A DNA stretch of 64,000 nt from CAVOHU01 sp963843385 (GCA_963843385.1 CAWJJY010000003.1:434001-498000), one strand, 5' to 3'. Positions 40,914 through 48,881 are shown, numbered from the stretch's first letter. Numbers and translations are program-made. The notes: generated by a model not told the origin, from the sequence alone.

Positions 40914-42457
40914 GACGGGCGCTGGCCCGGAGCGCACTCCTGCCGGTCGCCCTCGTCTCGGGATTCTCCGTGTGGCTGCTCGGACTGGCCCCGGCGCCCA
41001 TCCGGGGCCTCACCGGCGCAGCGGGAGTCTCGCAGGCCTACCAGCTCGTGTACGACGCGGACTTCGACGGTGCCGAGGCCAGGCTGAAAGAGGCCTGTCC
41101 GCCGGCCCCCGATGTCGCGTGCCACTTGGTTCACGCGGGCGTCATCTGGTGGCGGATTGCCGTCGACCCGGTGAACAGGCGGTACGACGCCGAGTTCATG
41201 AAGACCGTCAACGAGGTCATCGCCGAAGCCGAGCAGTGGACCGGGCGCGAACCCGAACGGGCCGAGGCCTGGTTCTATCTCGGCGCGGCCTACGGGATGC
41301 GGGGCCAGTACCACGTCTATCGCCAGGAGTATTTCTCGGCGGCCCGGTTCGGCAAGCGCATCAAGAACGCGCTCGAGAAGGCGATCGCGCTCGACCCCGG
41401 CCTGTCGGACGCGTACTTCGGAATCGGCCTCTATCAATACGTCGCGGACATGACGCCGACCTTCCTCAAGATCATCCGGATCCTGCTCCTCATGCCCGGG
41501 GGCGACCGGGTGGGCGGCATGCGCCGGATGATTGAGACCCAGCAGCGCGGGCTGTTTCTGGGCAGCGAGGCGGACTTCCAGCTCTCCAACATGTACCTGT
41601 GGTACGAGCACCAGCCCGACCAGGCGCTCGAGCTGCTGAGGAGACTGGAGGCGCGGCACCCGCACAATCCGTTCTTCACGCTGAGCATCGTCGAGGTCTA
41701 TCACGACTACCTGCACGACGAGGCGGCGGCGCTCGCCGCCTGCCGCCAGGTCCTCGGCGGCGTGCAGCGGGGCACGCTCCGCCTCCCGGTCCTGGCCGAG
41801 ACCGCCGCGCGACTGGGAGCGGCCCGGGCGCTCGACGAGCTCTACGAAACGGATCGGGCGATCGACGAGTTGAACACCGTCGTGGCCATGAAGCCCCAGG
41901 TTCCGTACAGTGCGCTCGCGAGAGGCTACTTCGCGCTCGGCAAGGCGTGGGACCGTCTCGGCGATCGCCAGCGGGCCGTCGCGGCCTATCGTGCCGCGGA
42001 GGCGACCGCGCCGCCCGACGACCCGTACAAGATCAGAACCCGCGCGGATGACGCGATCGACGGCGAGCCGGATCGGAGGACCGCCGAGGCCTACCGGCTG
42101 TCGCTCGAAGGCTGGCGGGCACTCGAGCGCGGCGCGGCCACAGAGGCGGCTGCCTCACTCGACCGCGCGGCCCAGCTCCGCCCCTCCGATCCGGTGATCG
42201 CCTTCCGGCACGCCAGGCTGGACCAGGCACGGCACAACCCGTCGCAGGCGATCGCAGGATTTCAACGCGTGGTGCAAAGCCGGCCGCTCCCTCCCGACAC
42301 CTTCGTCGCCTCTGCCTATCTCGAGCTCGGCCGCCTGCTCGAGTCGAGTGATCGCACGCGCGCGATCGCGATGTACGAAAGCGTGACGCGCGTGCGTGGC
42401 GCCGACACGTCCACCCGCGACGAGGCCTCGCGCGCACTCGGGCGTCTTCGAAAATAG
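40910..42457 (+). CDS. TPR-repeat protein, membrane-anchored or secreted
   Basis: 515 residues from the ATG at 40910, overlapping ddl by 4 nt (ATGA). An N-terminal hydrophobic segment (LLPVALVSGFSVWLLGLAP) could be a signal peptide or anchor. Several TPR-like helix pairs follow (FYLGAAYGMRGQYHVYRQEY, LEKAIALDPGLSDAYFGIGL, LVGPLLDQ-type regions absent, ALARGYFALGKAWDRLGDRQ, YLELGRLLESSDRTRAIAMY). No catalytic motif is seen. Coupling to ddl hints at a cell-envelope role, but this is only context. Confidence 0.8.
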   Translation: MRRALARSALLPVALVSGFSVWLLGLAPAPIRGLTGAAGVSQAYQLVYDADFDGAEARLKEACPPAPDVACHLVHAGVIWWRIAVDPVNRRYDAEFMKTVNEVIAEAEQWTGREPERAEAWFYLGAAYGMRGQYHVYRQEYFSAARFGKRIKNALEKAIALDPGLSDAYFGIGLYQYVADMTPTFLKIIRILLLMPGGDRVGGMRRMIETQQRGLFLGSEADFQLSNMYLWYEHQPDQALELLRRLEARHPHNPFFTLSIVEVYHDYLHDEAAALAACRQVLGGVQRGTLRLPVLAETAARLGAARALDELYETDRAIDELNTVVAMKPQVPYSALARGYFALGKAWDRLGDRQRAVAAYRAAEATAPPDDPYKIRTRADDAIDGEPDRRTAEAYRLSLEGWRALERGAATEAAASLDRAAQLRPSDPVIAFRHARLDQARHNPSQAIAGFQRVVQSRPLPPDTFVASAYLELGRLLESSDRTRAIAMYESVTRVRGADTSTRDEASRALGRLRK

Positions 42458-42566
42458 GATCGACTCGACGCGGATTTGACTTCGCGCCTCGTCCTGTGCG
42501 TGCGGATTTGCGACGTGCCCGCCTCGACTCGCGCAAAAAAACTTTGCACGCGATGTCGATTTGTGC

Positions 42567-42596
42567 TTGACAACAGTTCGCTCTCATCCTTAATCT
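42567..42596 (+). promoter_or_regulatory. promoter for the lysine-rich mini-genes
   Basis: A perfect TTGACA (42567-42572) is followed at 16-18 bp by CTTAAT/TAATCT (42589-42596), an imperfect -10. A transcript starting near 42602 would give a leader of about 87 nt before the mini-gene at 42689. Confidence 0.55.
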
Positions 42597-42688
42597 ACAG
42601 CTTGTATGAGCTTGGACCGCTCAGCCTAGGGCTTGCGGTACGTTAGTACCAAGCGGGGCTCGGGCAGTCTCAAACCCAAGGAGGAAGA

Positions 42689-42742
42689 ATGGCGAAGAAA
42701 CCAGCCAAGAAGGCAACGAAGAAGGCGGCCAAGAAGCGCTAG
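42689..42742 (+). CDS. 17-residue lysine/alanine-rich micro-protein, copy 1
   Basis: Encodes MAKKPAKKATKKAAKKR, ending in TAG. AAGGAGGAAGA stands directly upstream, an excellent ribosome-binding site. It is a free-standing transcript with a promoter about 90 bp upstream and an intrinsic terminator 18 bp downstream. With eight Lys and one Arg it resembles the Lys-Ala-Pro tails of histone H1-like bacterial proteins, so nucleic-acid binding is the obvious guess but is not shown. The identical peptide is encoded again at 42878 with different synonymous codons. It would be missed by standard gene finders because of its length. Confidence 0.72.
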   Translation: MAKKPAKKATKKAAKKR

Positions 42743-42759
42743 GCGCGGCCACCACTTCA

Positions 42760-42786
42760 GGGGGTGACATCACCCCCGTTTTTTTT
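42760..42786 (+). terminator. intrinsic terminator after mini-gene copy 1
   Basis: GGGGGTG (42760-42766), a 4-base loop, CACCCCC (42771-42777), G, then eight T (42779-42786). A textbook rho-independent terminator. Confidence 0.95.
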
Positions 42787-42787
42787 G

Positions 42788-42830
42788 TCCGCTGATTCCC
42801 GGACCTGCTTCCGGGTTCCTGATAAGCGGA
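42788..42830 (+). other. nested hairpin between the two mini-genes
   Basis: TCCGCT (42788-42793) pairs with AGCGGA (42825-42830), and inside it CCCGGA (42798-42803) pairs with TCCGGG (42810-42815). It lies between terminator 1 and the second mini-gene and could be part of the leader of copy 2 or a processing signal. Its function is unknown. Confidence 0.5.
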
Positions 42831-42877
42831 GAGCGAATCGAGCGCTCCGGATTCCAAGCCGAAGGGGGGGATTACAC

Positions 42878-42931
42878 ATGGCAAAGAAGCCAGCCAAGAA
42901 GGCGACGAAGAAGGCCGCGAAGAAGCGCTAA
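42878..42931 (+). CDS. 17-residue lysine/alanine-rich micro-protein, copy 2
   Basis: Encodes MAKKPAKKATKKAAKKR, identical to copy 1, ending in TAA. Five codons differ silently between the copies (Ala-2, Lys-4, Ala-9, Ala-13, Ala-14) and the stop codons differ. AAGGGGGG lies upstream with a spacer of about 7 bases. A terminator follows at 42954. No clear promoter of its own is seen. Confidence 0.7.
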   Translation: MAKKPAKKATKKAAKKR

Positions 42932-42953
42932 GCGTTTTTCTTCGGACAGCATT

Positions 42954-42981
42954 GGGGGCGGCTGACGCCCCCTCTGTTTTG
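42954..42981 (+). terminator. intrinsic terminator after mini-gene copy 2
   Basis: GGGGGCG (42954-42960), loop GCTGA, CGCCCCC (42966-42972), then TCTGTTTTG. The convergent HEAT-cyclophilin gene ends at 43016. Confidence 0.85.
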
Positions 42982-43015
42982 TACGGCCCTTTTTCCGCGC
43001 GACTCCCGCACCAGC

Positions 43016-45241
43016 CTACTTCACGACAAGCGCGCGGCCGTCCCACACGCGCACGCGCCGGATCACGTCCCACTGCTGGATTCGATCCACGACGTCGATG
43101 CCCGACACCACGCGCCCGAACACGGTGTACCGCGCGTCGAGATGCGGCTGCGGCGACACGGTGATGAAGAACTGGCTGCCCCCGGTGTCTGCCCAGTCGA
43201 GCGCCATGCCCACCGTGCCCCGCAGATACGGGACCTGATTGATCTCGTCACGAATGGTGTAGCCGGGCCCGCCCTCCCCGTCGCCCCGATTGTCGCCGTC
43301 CTGCACGACGAAGTTCGGCACCACCCGATGGATCGCGATGCCCGTGAAGAATCCCTGTTCGGCCAGTCGCCGGAAGTTCTCGGCGGTCAGCGGCGCGTCC
43401 ACCACGAGCAGCTCAATCTCGATGGTGCCCTTGTCCGTATCGATGAAGACGTGAGGCGACACCACGGGCGCGACCAGGCGCGCATCCTCGTACGCCGCCG
43501 GCATGCGCGCCGGGGCGGGCCGCATCAGAGGCACCGGGTCGAACGCCGGATCGAGCCGGCGGAGCAGCGTGGCGGCCTGAACCCTCACTGCCCAGTCCTT
43601 GTCGCCGAGCGCCTCCTTGAGCGGCAAAATCGCGGTCGCCGCGTTTCCGGCCGCGAGCGCTCTGAGCGCCGCGGCGCGCGCCTGGTAACCCGCGTCTCGC
43701 TGTCCCGCGTGATAGGCATCGACCAGCGCCGCTTCGGTTCCCGGCAGCTTCGCGCCGCCGATGGCATCGGCCGCTGCGGCCCGCACCATCACGTCGTCGT
43801 CCTGGAGCGCCTGCTTGAGGATCTCATCGAGGCCCGTGACCTTGGCCGCGGCAAGTGCCGAGAGCACCGCGGGCTTCACCCGCTTGTCGGGGTCCCGCAG
43901 CATGGCCGAGAGCCGCGGCGCGGCGATGGCCGGGTCGAGCGTCGCAACGATCGGGGCCAACGCCGCTCGCACGCTCCAGTGAGAATCGGGATCGAGGCCT
44001 GAGAGCGCCATCAGGAACTGGTTCGGGTCGATCCGGTGAAGGGCGCGAAGCGCCTCCGCTCGCATCGGCGGCCACTTGTCGGTCAGCAGGTCCAGCAGGC
44101 CGTCTACGGCCCCGCGGTCGCGAATTGCGCCCAGCGCGCCGATGACCTCGAGACGTAGCGTCGGATCGAGGTCGCGCGTCGCCAGCAGGCGGCGCAGGGC
44201 CGGCGCGGCATCCGCGCTGCCGATCTGGCCGAGCGCGCGGATGCTCGACGCCGCCAGCCGCGCGTCGGTCCGGAAGCCTTCCGCAAGCGGAATCAGCAGC
44301 GCGACCGCTGATGGCTCCTTCAGCGCCCCGAGACCCTTTGCGGCGAACGCCCTCGTGACCGATCCAGCGCCCTGAAGAAACCCGAGCAGCGCCGGCACGG
44401 CTCGCCGCTCCTCGACGCGCTGTACGGCGTAGGCAACCGGCCACCACTGGACGGTTGGCTTTCCTGCGCCGTCGAGCACGCAGCGCGACAGCGCGTCCCA
44501 CGCCTTCAGGCGCGCGAGCGCGTACACGCCGAGACGATACGCTTCGATGTCGGGCTTCTGCGGATAGGTCTGATCGTCGGGCTCGAGCAGGGCGACGCCC
44601 GAGGTTCGTGCCTGCGATGTGACCAGAGCCGCGATGGCGGACGCCGAGCCGGAATCGCCGATCAGGCCGAGAGCCTCGGCCGCGCGACCCTGGACGATGG
44701 GCGCCGGGTCCTGCAGGGCCGCGCGCAGGGATTCGGCGGCGTCTCGGCTCCCAATCAGTCCGAGGGCGAAGGCGGCCATCTGGCGGACTTCGGGTTCGCG
44801 ATCAGCGAGCAAGGCGACCAGGGCCGGCACGCCGTCGCGCAAGCCGACCCGTCCGATGGCAAGCGCCGCGCGGCGCCTCACGCGCGCATCCGGATCGGCG
44901 GCCAGCCGGAGCAACTCGGGAGGAGGCGGTTCGAGGGCGGAGGCCCGTGCGCTGTCCTGCCGCGCCTTCCCGACAGGCGGCGGGGGCGGCTGCGGCGCCG
45001 GCGGGCGCAGCATGCGCTGATCCTCCAGCCTCAGCATCCACGAGAGCTTCGTCTCCCACGTGTCGGCGACGGGGACAACCTTGGGCGGCGCCTTGGCGCA
45101 GGTCGCGGCAGACAGTGCACCGACGCCCGCGAGCACGAAAAGGAGGAGCCGTGCCGTGCCGCGGCTTTTCGCCGCCACGACACGACGGCCGATGTGCGTG
45201 GGCGCCTCGGGCGCGCGGTCCATCCTCGATCCGGCTGTCAC
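43016..45241 (-). CDS. HEAT-repeat protein fused to a cyclophilin-type peptidyl-prolyl isomerase
   Basis: 741 residues. An N-terminal export segment (ARLLLFVLAGVGALSAATCA) may be a signal or lipoprotein signal, although Thr before Cys is atypical. A proline-rich linker is followed by about a dozen HEAT-type helices from residue 100 to 540 (VRRRAALAIGRVGLRDGVPA, VRQMAAFALGLIGSRDAAES, RAFAAKGLGALKEPSAVALL). The cyclophilin domain (about 575-741) has FFTGIAIHRVVPNFVVQDGD, GTVGMALDWADTGGSQFFIT and YTVFGRVVSGIDVVDRI. It is probably a periplasmic folding factor. The GTG at 45241 overlaps the menC-like stop; an ATG at 45223 is the alternative start. Confidence 0.85.
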   Translation of the reverse strand: MTAGSRMDRAPEAPTHIGRRVVAAKSRGTARLLLFVLAGVGALSAATCAKAPPKVVPVADTWETKLSWMLRLEDQRMLRPPAPQPPPPPVGKARQDSARASALEPPPPELLRLAADPDARVRRRAALAIGRVGLRDGVPALVALLADREPEVRQMAAFALGLIGSRDAAESLRAALQDPAPIVQGRAAEALGLIGDSGSASAIAALVTSQARTSGVALLEPDDQTYPQKPDIEAYRLGVYALARLKAWDALSRCVLDGAGKPTVQWWPVAYAVQRVEERRAVPALLGFLQGAGSVTRAFAAKGLGALKEPSAVALLIPLAEGFRTDARLAASSIRALGQIGSADAAPALRRLLATRDLDPTLRLEVIGALGAIRDRGAVDGLLDLLTDKWPPMRAEALRALHRIDPNQFLMALSGLDPDSHWSVRAALAPIVATLDPAIAAPRLSAMLRDPDKRVKPAVLSALAAAKVTGLDEILKQALQDDDVMVRAAAADAIGGAKLPGTEAALVDAYHAGQRDAGYQARAAALRALAAGNAATAILPLKEALGDKDWAVRVQAATLLRRLDPAFDPVPLMRPAPARMPAAYEDARLVAPVVSPHVFIDTDKGTIEIELLVVDAPLTAENFRRLAEQGFFTGIAIHRVVPNFVVQDGDNRGDGEGGPGYTIRDEINQVPYLRGTVGMALDWADTGGSQFFITVSPQPHLDARYTVFGRVVSGIDVVDRIQQWDVIRRVRVWDGRALVVK

Positions 45242-46377
45242 GGCGTCAATCCGCCCGGCCGGAGCTCGATCCGGCGCAGGGTGGCCTTCTCGACCCGGCT
45301 GGCGACGAGGTCAACGCCGATCCCGGGGCCCGAGGGGACCGGAATCATGCCGTCGGGCCGTACCTCAATCGCCGGGTCGATCAGATCGGGGTCGTAGTAG
45401 CGGCGGCTGGCGGCGACATCGCCAGGCAGCGAGAAGTTCGGCAGCGTCGACAGGTGCAGGTTGTGGGCCCGGCCAATCCCCGATTCGAGCATGCCGCCGT
45501 GCCACACCGGGATCCCCCTGGCTGCGCAGAGATCGTGCAGGCGGATCGACTCGGCGTGCCCGCCGACGCGGCCAGGCTTGATGTTGATGACGCGGCACGC
45601 GCCGGCGTCGAGCGCCTCCTGCGCGGCCCGGACCGAGTGGATGGACTCATCCAGGCAGATCGCGGTCCGCAGCCGCTTCTGCAGCCGGGCGTGATCGGCG
45701 ATGTCATCGTAGTCGAGCGGCTGCTCGATCATCATCAGGTCGAACGCGTCGAGACGCGCCAGGTGGTCGGCGTCCTCGAGCGAGTAGGCGGCGTTGGCAT
45801 CCACCATCAGCGGTATCGGCCCGAACCGCGCGCGCACCTTCTCGACTGCGTTGAGGTCCCACCCGGGCTTGACCTTGATCTTGATCCGGCGATAGCCGGC
45901 GGCGAGCTCTCGCTCGATGCACGCGATCAACTCGTCGAGGGACGGCTGGATCCCGACCGACACCCCCGACGCGATCTCGGTGCGGGTCCCGCCCAGCAGC
46001 TTCCAAAGGGGGACTCCGCCGGCCCGGGCGAACAGGTCCCAGGCCGCCATCTCGACCGCGGCCTTGGCCATCTGGTGCCCGCGGATGCGATGCATGGCCG
46101 CGAACACCTCGCGGGGGGTCCTGAACTCGACGCCCAGCACCAGCGGCGCGAGGAACCTGGTGATGACGTGCCAGGCGGTCTCGGTCGTCTCGGAGCTGTA
46201 GAACGGGTTGTCGTCGGCCACGCACTCGCCGAGGCCCTCGACCCCGCCTGCGTCCAGGCGAAGCAGCAGGAACGAGCGATCATGGACCCGGCCGAAACTT
46301 GTCTCAAAGGGATGGACGAGCGGCAGCCGGAGCAACCGCAATTCGAGGCGATCGATTTTCACGGCGTGTGGCTTCAA
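45238..46377 (-). CDS. menC: enolase-superfamily enzyme, o-succinylbenzoate synthase / N-succinylamino acid racemase type
   Basis: 379 residues. Motifs of the muconate-cycloisomerase group: RIKIKVKPGWD (catalytic Lys pair), LMVDANAAYSLED and LMMIEQPLDYDD, TAICLDESIHS (metal-ligand Asp/Glu) and RVINIKPGRVGGHAES (second catalytic Lys). This matches the MenC-2/NSAR subfamily, so it may make o-succinylbenzoate for menaquinone or racemise N-succinyl amino acids. No other men gene is in this window. It overlaps the PPIase gene by 4 nt and both read on the minus strand. Confidence 0.8.
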   Translation of the reverse strand: MKPHAVKIDRLELRLLRLPLVHPFETSFGRVHDRSFLLLRLDAGGVEGLGECVADDNPFYSSETTETAWHVITRFLAPLVLGVEFRTPREVFAAMHRIRGHQMAKAAVEMAAWDLFARAGGVPLWKLLGGTRTEIASGVSVGIQPSLDELIACIERELAAGYRRIKIKVKPGWDLNAVEKVRARFGPIPLMVDANAAYSLEDADHLARLDAFDLMMIEQPLDYDDIADHARLQKRLRTAICLDESIHSVRAAQEALDAGACRVINIKPGRVGGHAESIRLHDLCAARGIPVWHGGMLESGIGRAHNLHLSTLPNFSLPGDVAASRRYYDPDLIDPAIEVRPDGMIPVPSGPGIGVDLVASRVEKATLRRIELRPGGLTP

Positions 46378-46557
46378 TAGCGCCGATCAGGCGGCCCTCA
46401 TGCGACGGGCGGCTCTCGGGCGCTTGAACTGCGGCTTGATCATAACATGCGGCCCGGACCCTCCCGTGAGCGGTCGCGCCCTTGGTCCACTCCCGATCGA
46501 GGCGTGCGCGGAACGAGGCGGTCGGGGCGTGCGCGGAACGAGGCGACCGGGGGGCAG

Positions 46558-46785
46558 TGGGTCAGTTCGCGAAGCGGCCCCTCGAACCGAGCCGCCCAGG
46601 CGTCAGTTCGCAAATCGAGCCGTGAGGGCCGAGTCACGCTGCCGGGGATGGGGCCCCCGAGATCGTCAGGTCAGCTACGAGTCCCGGAAGGCTCGGTTTG
46701 CCGCCCTTCGACGGCGCTCAGGGCGCGCCGAGCAAGGTCGAGGGGCGGCGAATGTGAGCGGGGACGCGGAGCAAACTGACCCACC
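46558..46785. mobile_element. MITE-like element, copy B (reverse orientation), with a nested palindromic repeat
   Basis: GTGGGTCAGTT (46558-46568) and its inverted copy AACTGACCCAC (46775-46785) bound a segment matching copy A at 19863-20057 in reverse-complement orientation over nearly its whole length. An extra 40 bp or so (about 46704-46745, CCCTTCGAC...GTCGAGGGG) interrupts the match and is related to the palindromic 39-bp unit at 6622. Imperfect direct repeats containing GATCGAGGCGTGCGCGGAAC and GATCGAGGCACGCGCGGAAC flank it at about 46495 and 46816. It lies in the 497-bp gap before the kinase gene. Confidence 0.8.
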
Positions 46786-46855
46786 ACCGAACGATCGCGC
46801 CGTTGCCCCACTCTGGATCGAGGCACGCGCGGAACGAGTCGAACGAGGGGTGCGC

Positions 46856-46885
46856 TTGCGCGTGCGGCGAGCCGATGGCTATACT
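46856..46885 (+). promoter_or_regulatory. promoter candidate overlapping the kinase start
   Basis: TTGCGC (46856-46861) and TATACT (46880-46885) are separated by 18 bp. If used, transcription starts near 46892, downstream of the ATG at 46875, which would make the TTG at 46899 the actual start. Confidence 0.5.
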
Positions 46886-47540
46886 CGCCGCGAACGTCTT
46901 GGACTACCGATATCTCGCCATCGAGGGCCCGGTCGGCGTCGGCAAGACGGCCCTGGCCGAGCGCCTGGCCGTGCGCATCGACGCCACCTCCGTGCTCGAG
47001 GAACCCGACAACCCGTTTCTGGCTGACTTCTACCAGGAGCGGCCCGGGGCCGCGCTCCAGGTGCAGCTGTTCTACCTGCTGACCCGCCACCGCCAGCAGG
47101 CGGCGCTCCGGCAGACGGACCTGTTCAGCCAGGTCACGATCTCCGATTACCTGTTCGACAAGGATCGGATCTACGCCTACCTCAACCTGGACGACAACGA
47201 GCTGTTCATCTACGAGCGGCTCTACGAGCTGCTGGCCCGCGACGTGCCGGCCCCCGACCTGGTCGTCTACCTGCAGGCGCCGACCGAGCTGCTCGTCAAG
47301 CGCCTGCGCGATCAACGGCGCGATCCGGAGTCGGAGGCGTACCGCCTGAGCCCGACCTACATCAAGGAAATGAACGAGGCCTACCAGCACTTCTTCTTCC
47401 ACTATCGAACGACGCCACTGCTCGTCGTCGAAACGGCGCAGCTGGACTTCACCCGAAGCGACGAGACGGTCGATGACCTGGTGCGCCAGATCAAGGCGAT
47501 GGGCCGGGGAACGCAGTACTACGTGCCGAGAACTGGATAG
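46875..47540 (+). CDS. deoxynucleoside kinase family protein
   Basis: 221 residues from the ATG at 46875. YLAIEGPVGVGKTALAERLA is the P-loop, then NPFLADFY, DYLFDKDRIYAYLNL, YERLYELL and VVYLQAPTELLVKRLRDQRR (lid/DRS-like region). This is the bacterial dNK/deoxyadenosine-deoxyguanosine kinase group of salvage enzymes; exact nucleoside not readable. The in-frame TTG at 46899 (LDYRYLAIEG) is an alternative start supported by a -10-like box at 46880-46885. Confidence 0.85.
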   Translation: MAILAANVLDYRYLAIEGPVGVGKTALAERLAVRIDATSVLEEPDNPFLADFYQERPGAALQVQLFYLLTRHRQQAALRQTDLFSQVTISDYLFDKDRIYAYLNLDDNELFIYERLYELLARDVPAPDLVVYLQAPTELLVKRLRDQRRDPESEAYRLSPTYIKEMNEAYQHFFFHYRTTPLLVVETAQLDFTRSDETVDDLVRQIKAMGRGTQYYVPRTG

Positions 47541-47645
47541 GCTTGGGGCTTGGGCTTGGGGCTTGAGGCCTAAGGCCTGGGGCTTGAGGCTCGGGGCCTG
47601 AGGCTTGGGGCTTGAGGCTTGGGGCTCGAGGCTTGAGGCTGGGCC
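47541..47645. repeat. long 7-bp-period array (GGCTTGR type) before accD
   Basis: About 14 degenerate heptamers (CTTGAGG, CTTGGGG, CCTGAGG, CCTAAGG) in a row directly after the kinase stop. No hairpin or gene. It belongs to the same class as the other gap arrays but with a different consensus. Confidence 0.85.
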
Positions 47646-47805
47646 ACGCGGCCAAGCACGCCTCAGGAACGGACCGATCGAAGCGCCGCGCGCGGCAACG
47701 CTACCCTTGTGGTCGCCGCGCCCGGACGAGCGCGACAAGGCCTCCAGGCTCCAGCCCCCGGGCCGCAGTCGCGCGCCTCGCGCTTCGCGGCTGGCGCTCG
47801 CTTGT

Positions 47806-47811
47806 TATAAG
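47806..47811 (+). promoter_or_regulatory. -10 box close to the accD start
   Basis: TATAAG (five of six to consensus) ends 11 nt before the accD ATG at 47823, and no Shine-Dalgarno is present. Transcription would begin about 5 nt before the ATG, suggesting a leaderless or very-short-leader mRNA. The -35 is weak. Confidence 0.5.
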
Positions 47812-47822
47812 CTGACTGCAAC

Positions 47823-48692
47823 ATGAGCTGGTTCAAGAAGACGAAGACGCCCATCGCGGCCGCCAAGGGTGCGGCCGTGCGCGTGCCGGAAGGCCTGTGG
47901 GTCAAGTGCCCCGGCTGTACGCAGGTCATCTACAACAAGGATCTGCAGACCAACCTCCAGGTCTGCCCGAAGTGCGCGCATCACTTCCGCATGACGGCGG
48001 CCGAGCGGCTGCAGATGCTGTTCGACGGCGAATGGCAGGAGTACGACAGTAACCTCACCTCGACCGACCCGCTGCGATTCACCGACACGAAGCCGTACAA
48101 GGACCGCCTGCGCGCCAGCATCAAGGCGACCGGGCGCCAGGACGCCGTGGTGACGGCGACCGGAACGATCGACGGCATCCCGACGGTCGTGGCGGCCATG
48201 GAGTACTCCTTCATCGGCGGCAGCATGGGCGTCGTGGTCGGCGAGAAGATCACCCGGGCAATCGAGCGCGGCATCGCGGGGCGGATGCCGGTGATTATCG
48301 TGGCGTGTTCGGGTGGCGCCCGGATGATGGAGGGCGCGCTGTCGCTGATGCAGATGGCCAAGATCTCGGCCGCGCTGGCGAGGCTGGATCGCGCCCGCCT
48401 GCCGTACCTCTCGGTCCTGACCGATCCGACCACGGGCGGCGTCACCGCCAGCTTTGCGATGCTCGGCGACCTGAATATCGCTGAGCCGCTGGCGCTCATC
48501 GGGTTCGCGGGGCCGCGCGTCATCGAACAGACCATCCGTCAGAAGCTGCCGGAGGGATTCCAGCGCAGCGAGTTCCTGGTGGAGCACGGGATGCTCGATA
48601 TTGTGGTGGACCGCCGCGAATTGAAGGCCACCATCGCCCGGGCGTTGCGCTTCATGGGGAGCGAGGCACCCGCTCAAGCTGCAGGACAGTAG
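47823..48692 (+). CDS. accD: acetyl-CoA carboxylase carboxyltransferase subunit beta
   Basis: 289 residues. The N-terminal zinc ribbon has KCPGCTQVIYNKDLQ and VCPKCAHHFRM. The carboxyltransferase core has GGSMGVVVGEKITRAIE, CSGGARMMEGALSLMQMAKI and LTDPTTGGVTASFAMLGDL, GFAGPRVIEQTIRQKLPEGF. It forms the transcarboxylase with AccA for malonyl-CoA synthesis. It is separated from folC by the inverted repeat array at 48705-48862, though accD-folC adjacency is common. Confidence 0.96.
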   Translation: MSWFKKTKTPIAAAKGAAVRVPEGLWVKCPGCTQVIYNKDLQTNLQVCPKCAHHFRMTAAERLQMLFDGEWQEYDSNLTSTDPLRFTDTKPYKDRLRASIKATGRQDAVVTATGTIDGIPTVVAAMEYSFIGGSMGVVVGEKITRAIERGIAGRMPVIIVACSGGARMMEGALSLMQMAKISAALARLDRARLPYLSVLTDPTTGGVTASFAMLGDLNIAEPLALIGFAGPRVIEQTIRQKLPEGFQRSEFLVEHGMLDIVVDRRELKATIARALRFMGSEAPAQAAGQ

Positions 48693-48704
48693 CATGCAGG
48701 TAGT

Positions 48705-48862
48705 AGGTTATGGGTTACAGGTTACAGGTTACAGGTTATCGGGTACAGGGGATCAGGCCGTCTCGGTGCCGCTGTCGCGGCGTGACAGCCCGCAACCTGT
48801 TACCTGTAACCTCCAGTCTGTGACCTGTAACCTATAACCTATAACCTGTAACCTATAACCTG
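48705..48862. repeat. long inverted repeat of GGTTACA heptamers between accD and folC
   Basis: The left arm (48705-48750) carries GGTTATG/GGTTACA/GGTTATC units. The right arm (48792-48862) carries the complementary CCTGTAA/CCTATAA units in reverse order. As RNA the two arms could form a long imperfect hairpin with a 40-base GC-rich middle. It has no T-run and is not a usual terminator. It is the same unit as the array at 14440-14487. Confidence 0.88.
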
Positions 48863-48881
48863 CTTCGTCCCTGCCATCTCC

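Noticed and set aside
42689..42786. Lysine attenuator leader peptide
   Set aside because: A Lys-rich peptide followed by a terminator fits formally, but no lysine or amino-acid gene follows; downstream is the second mini-gene and a convergent gene.
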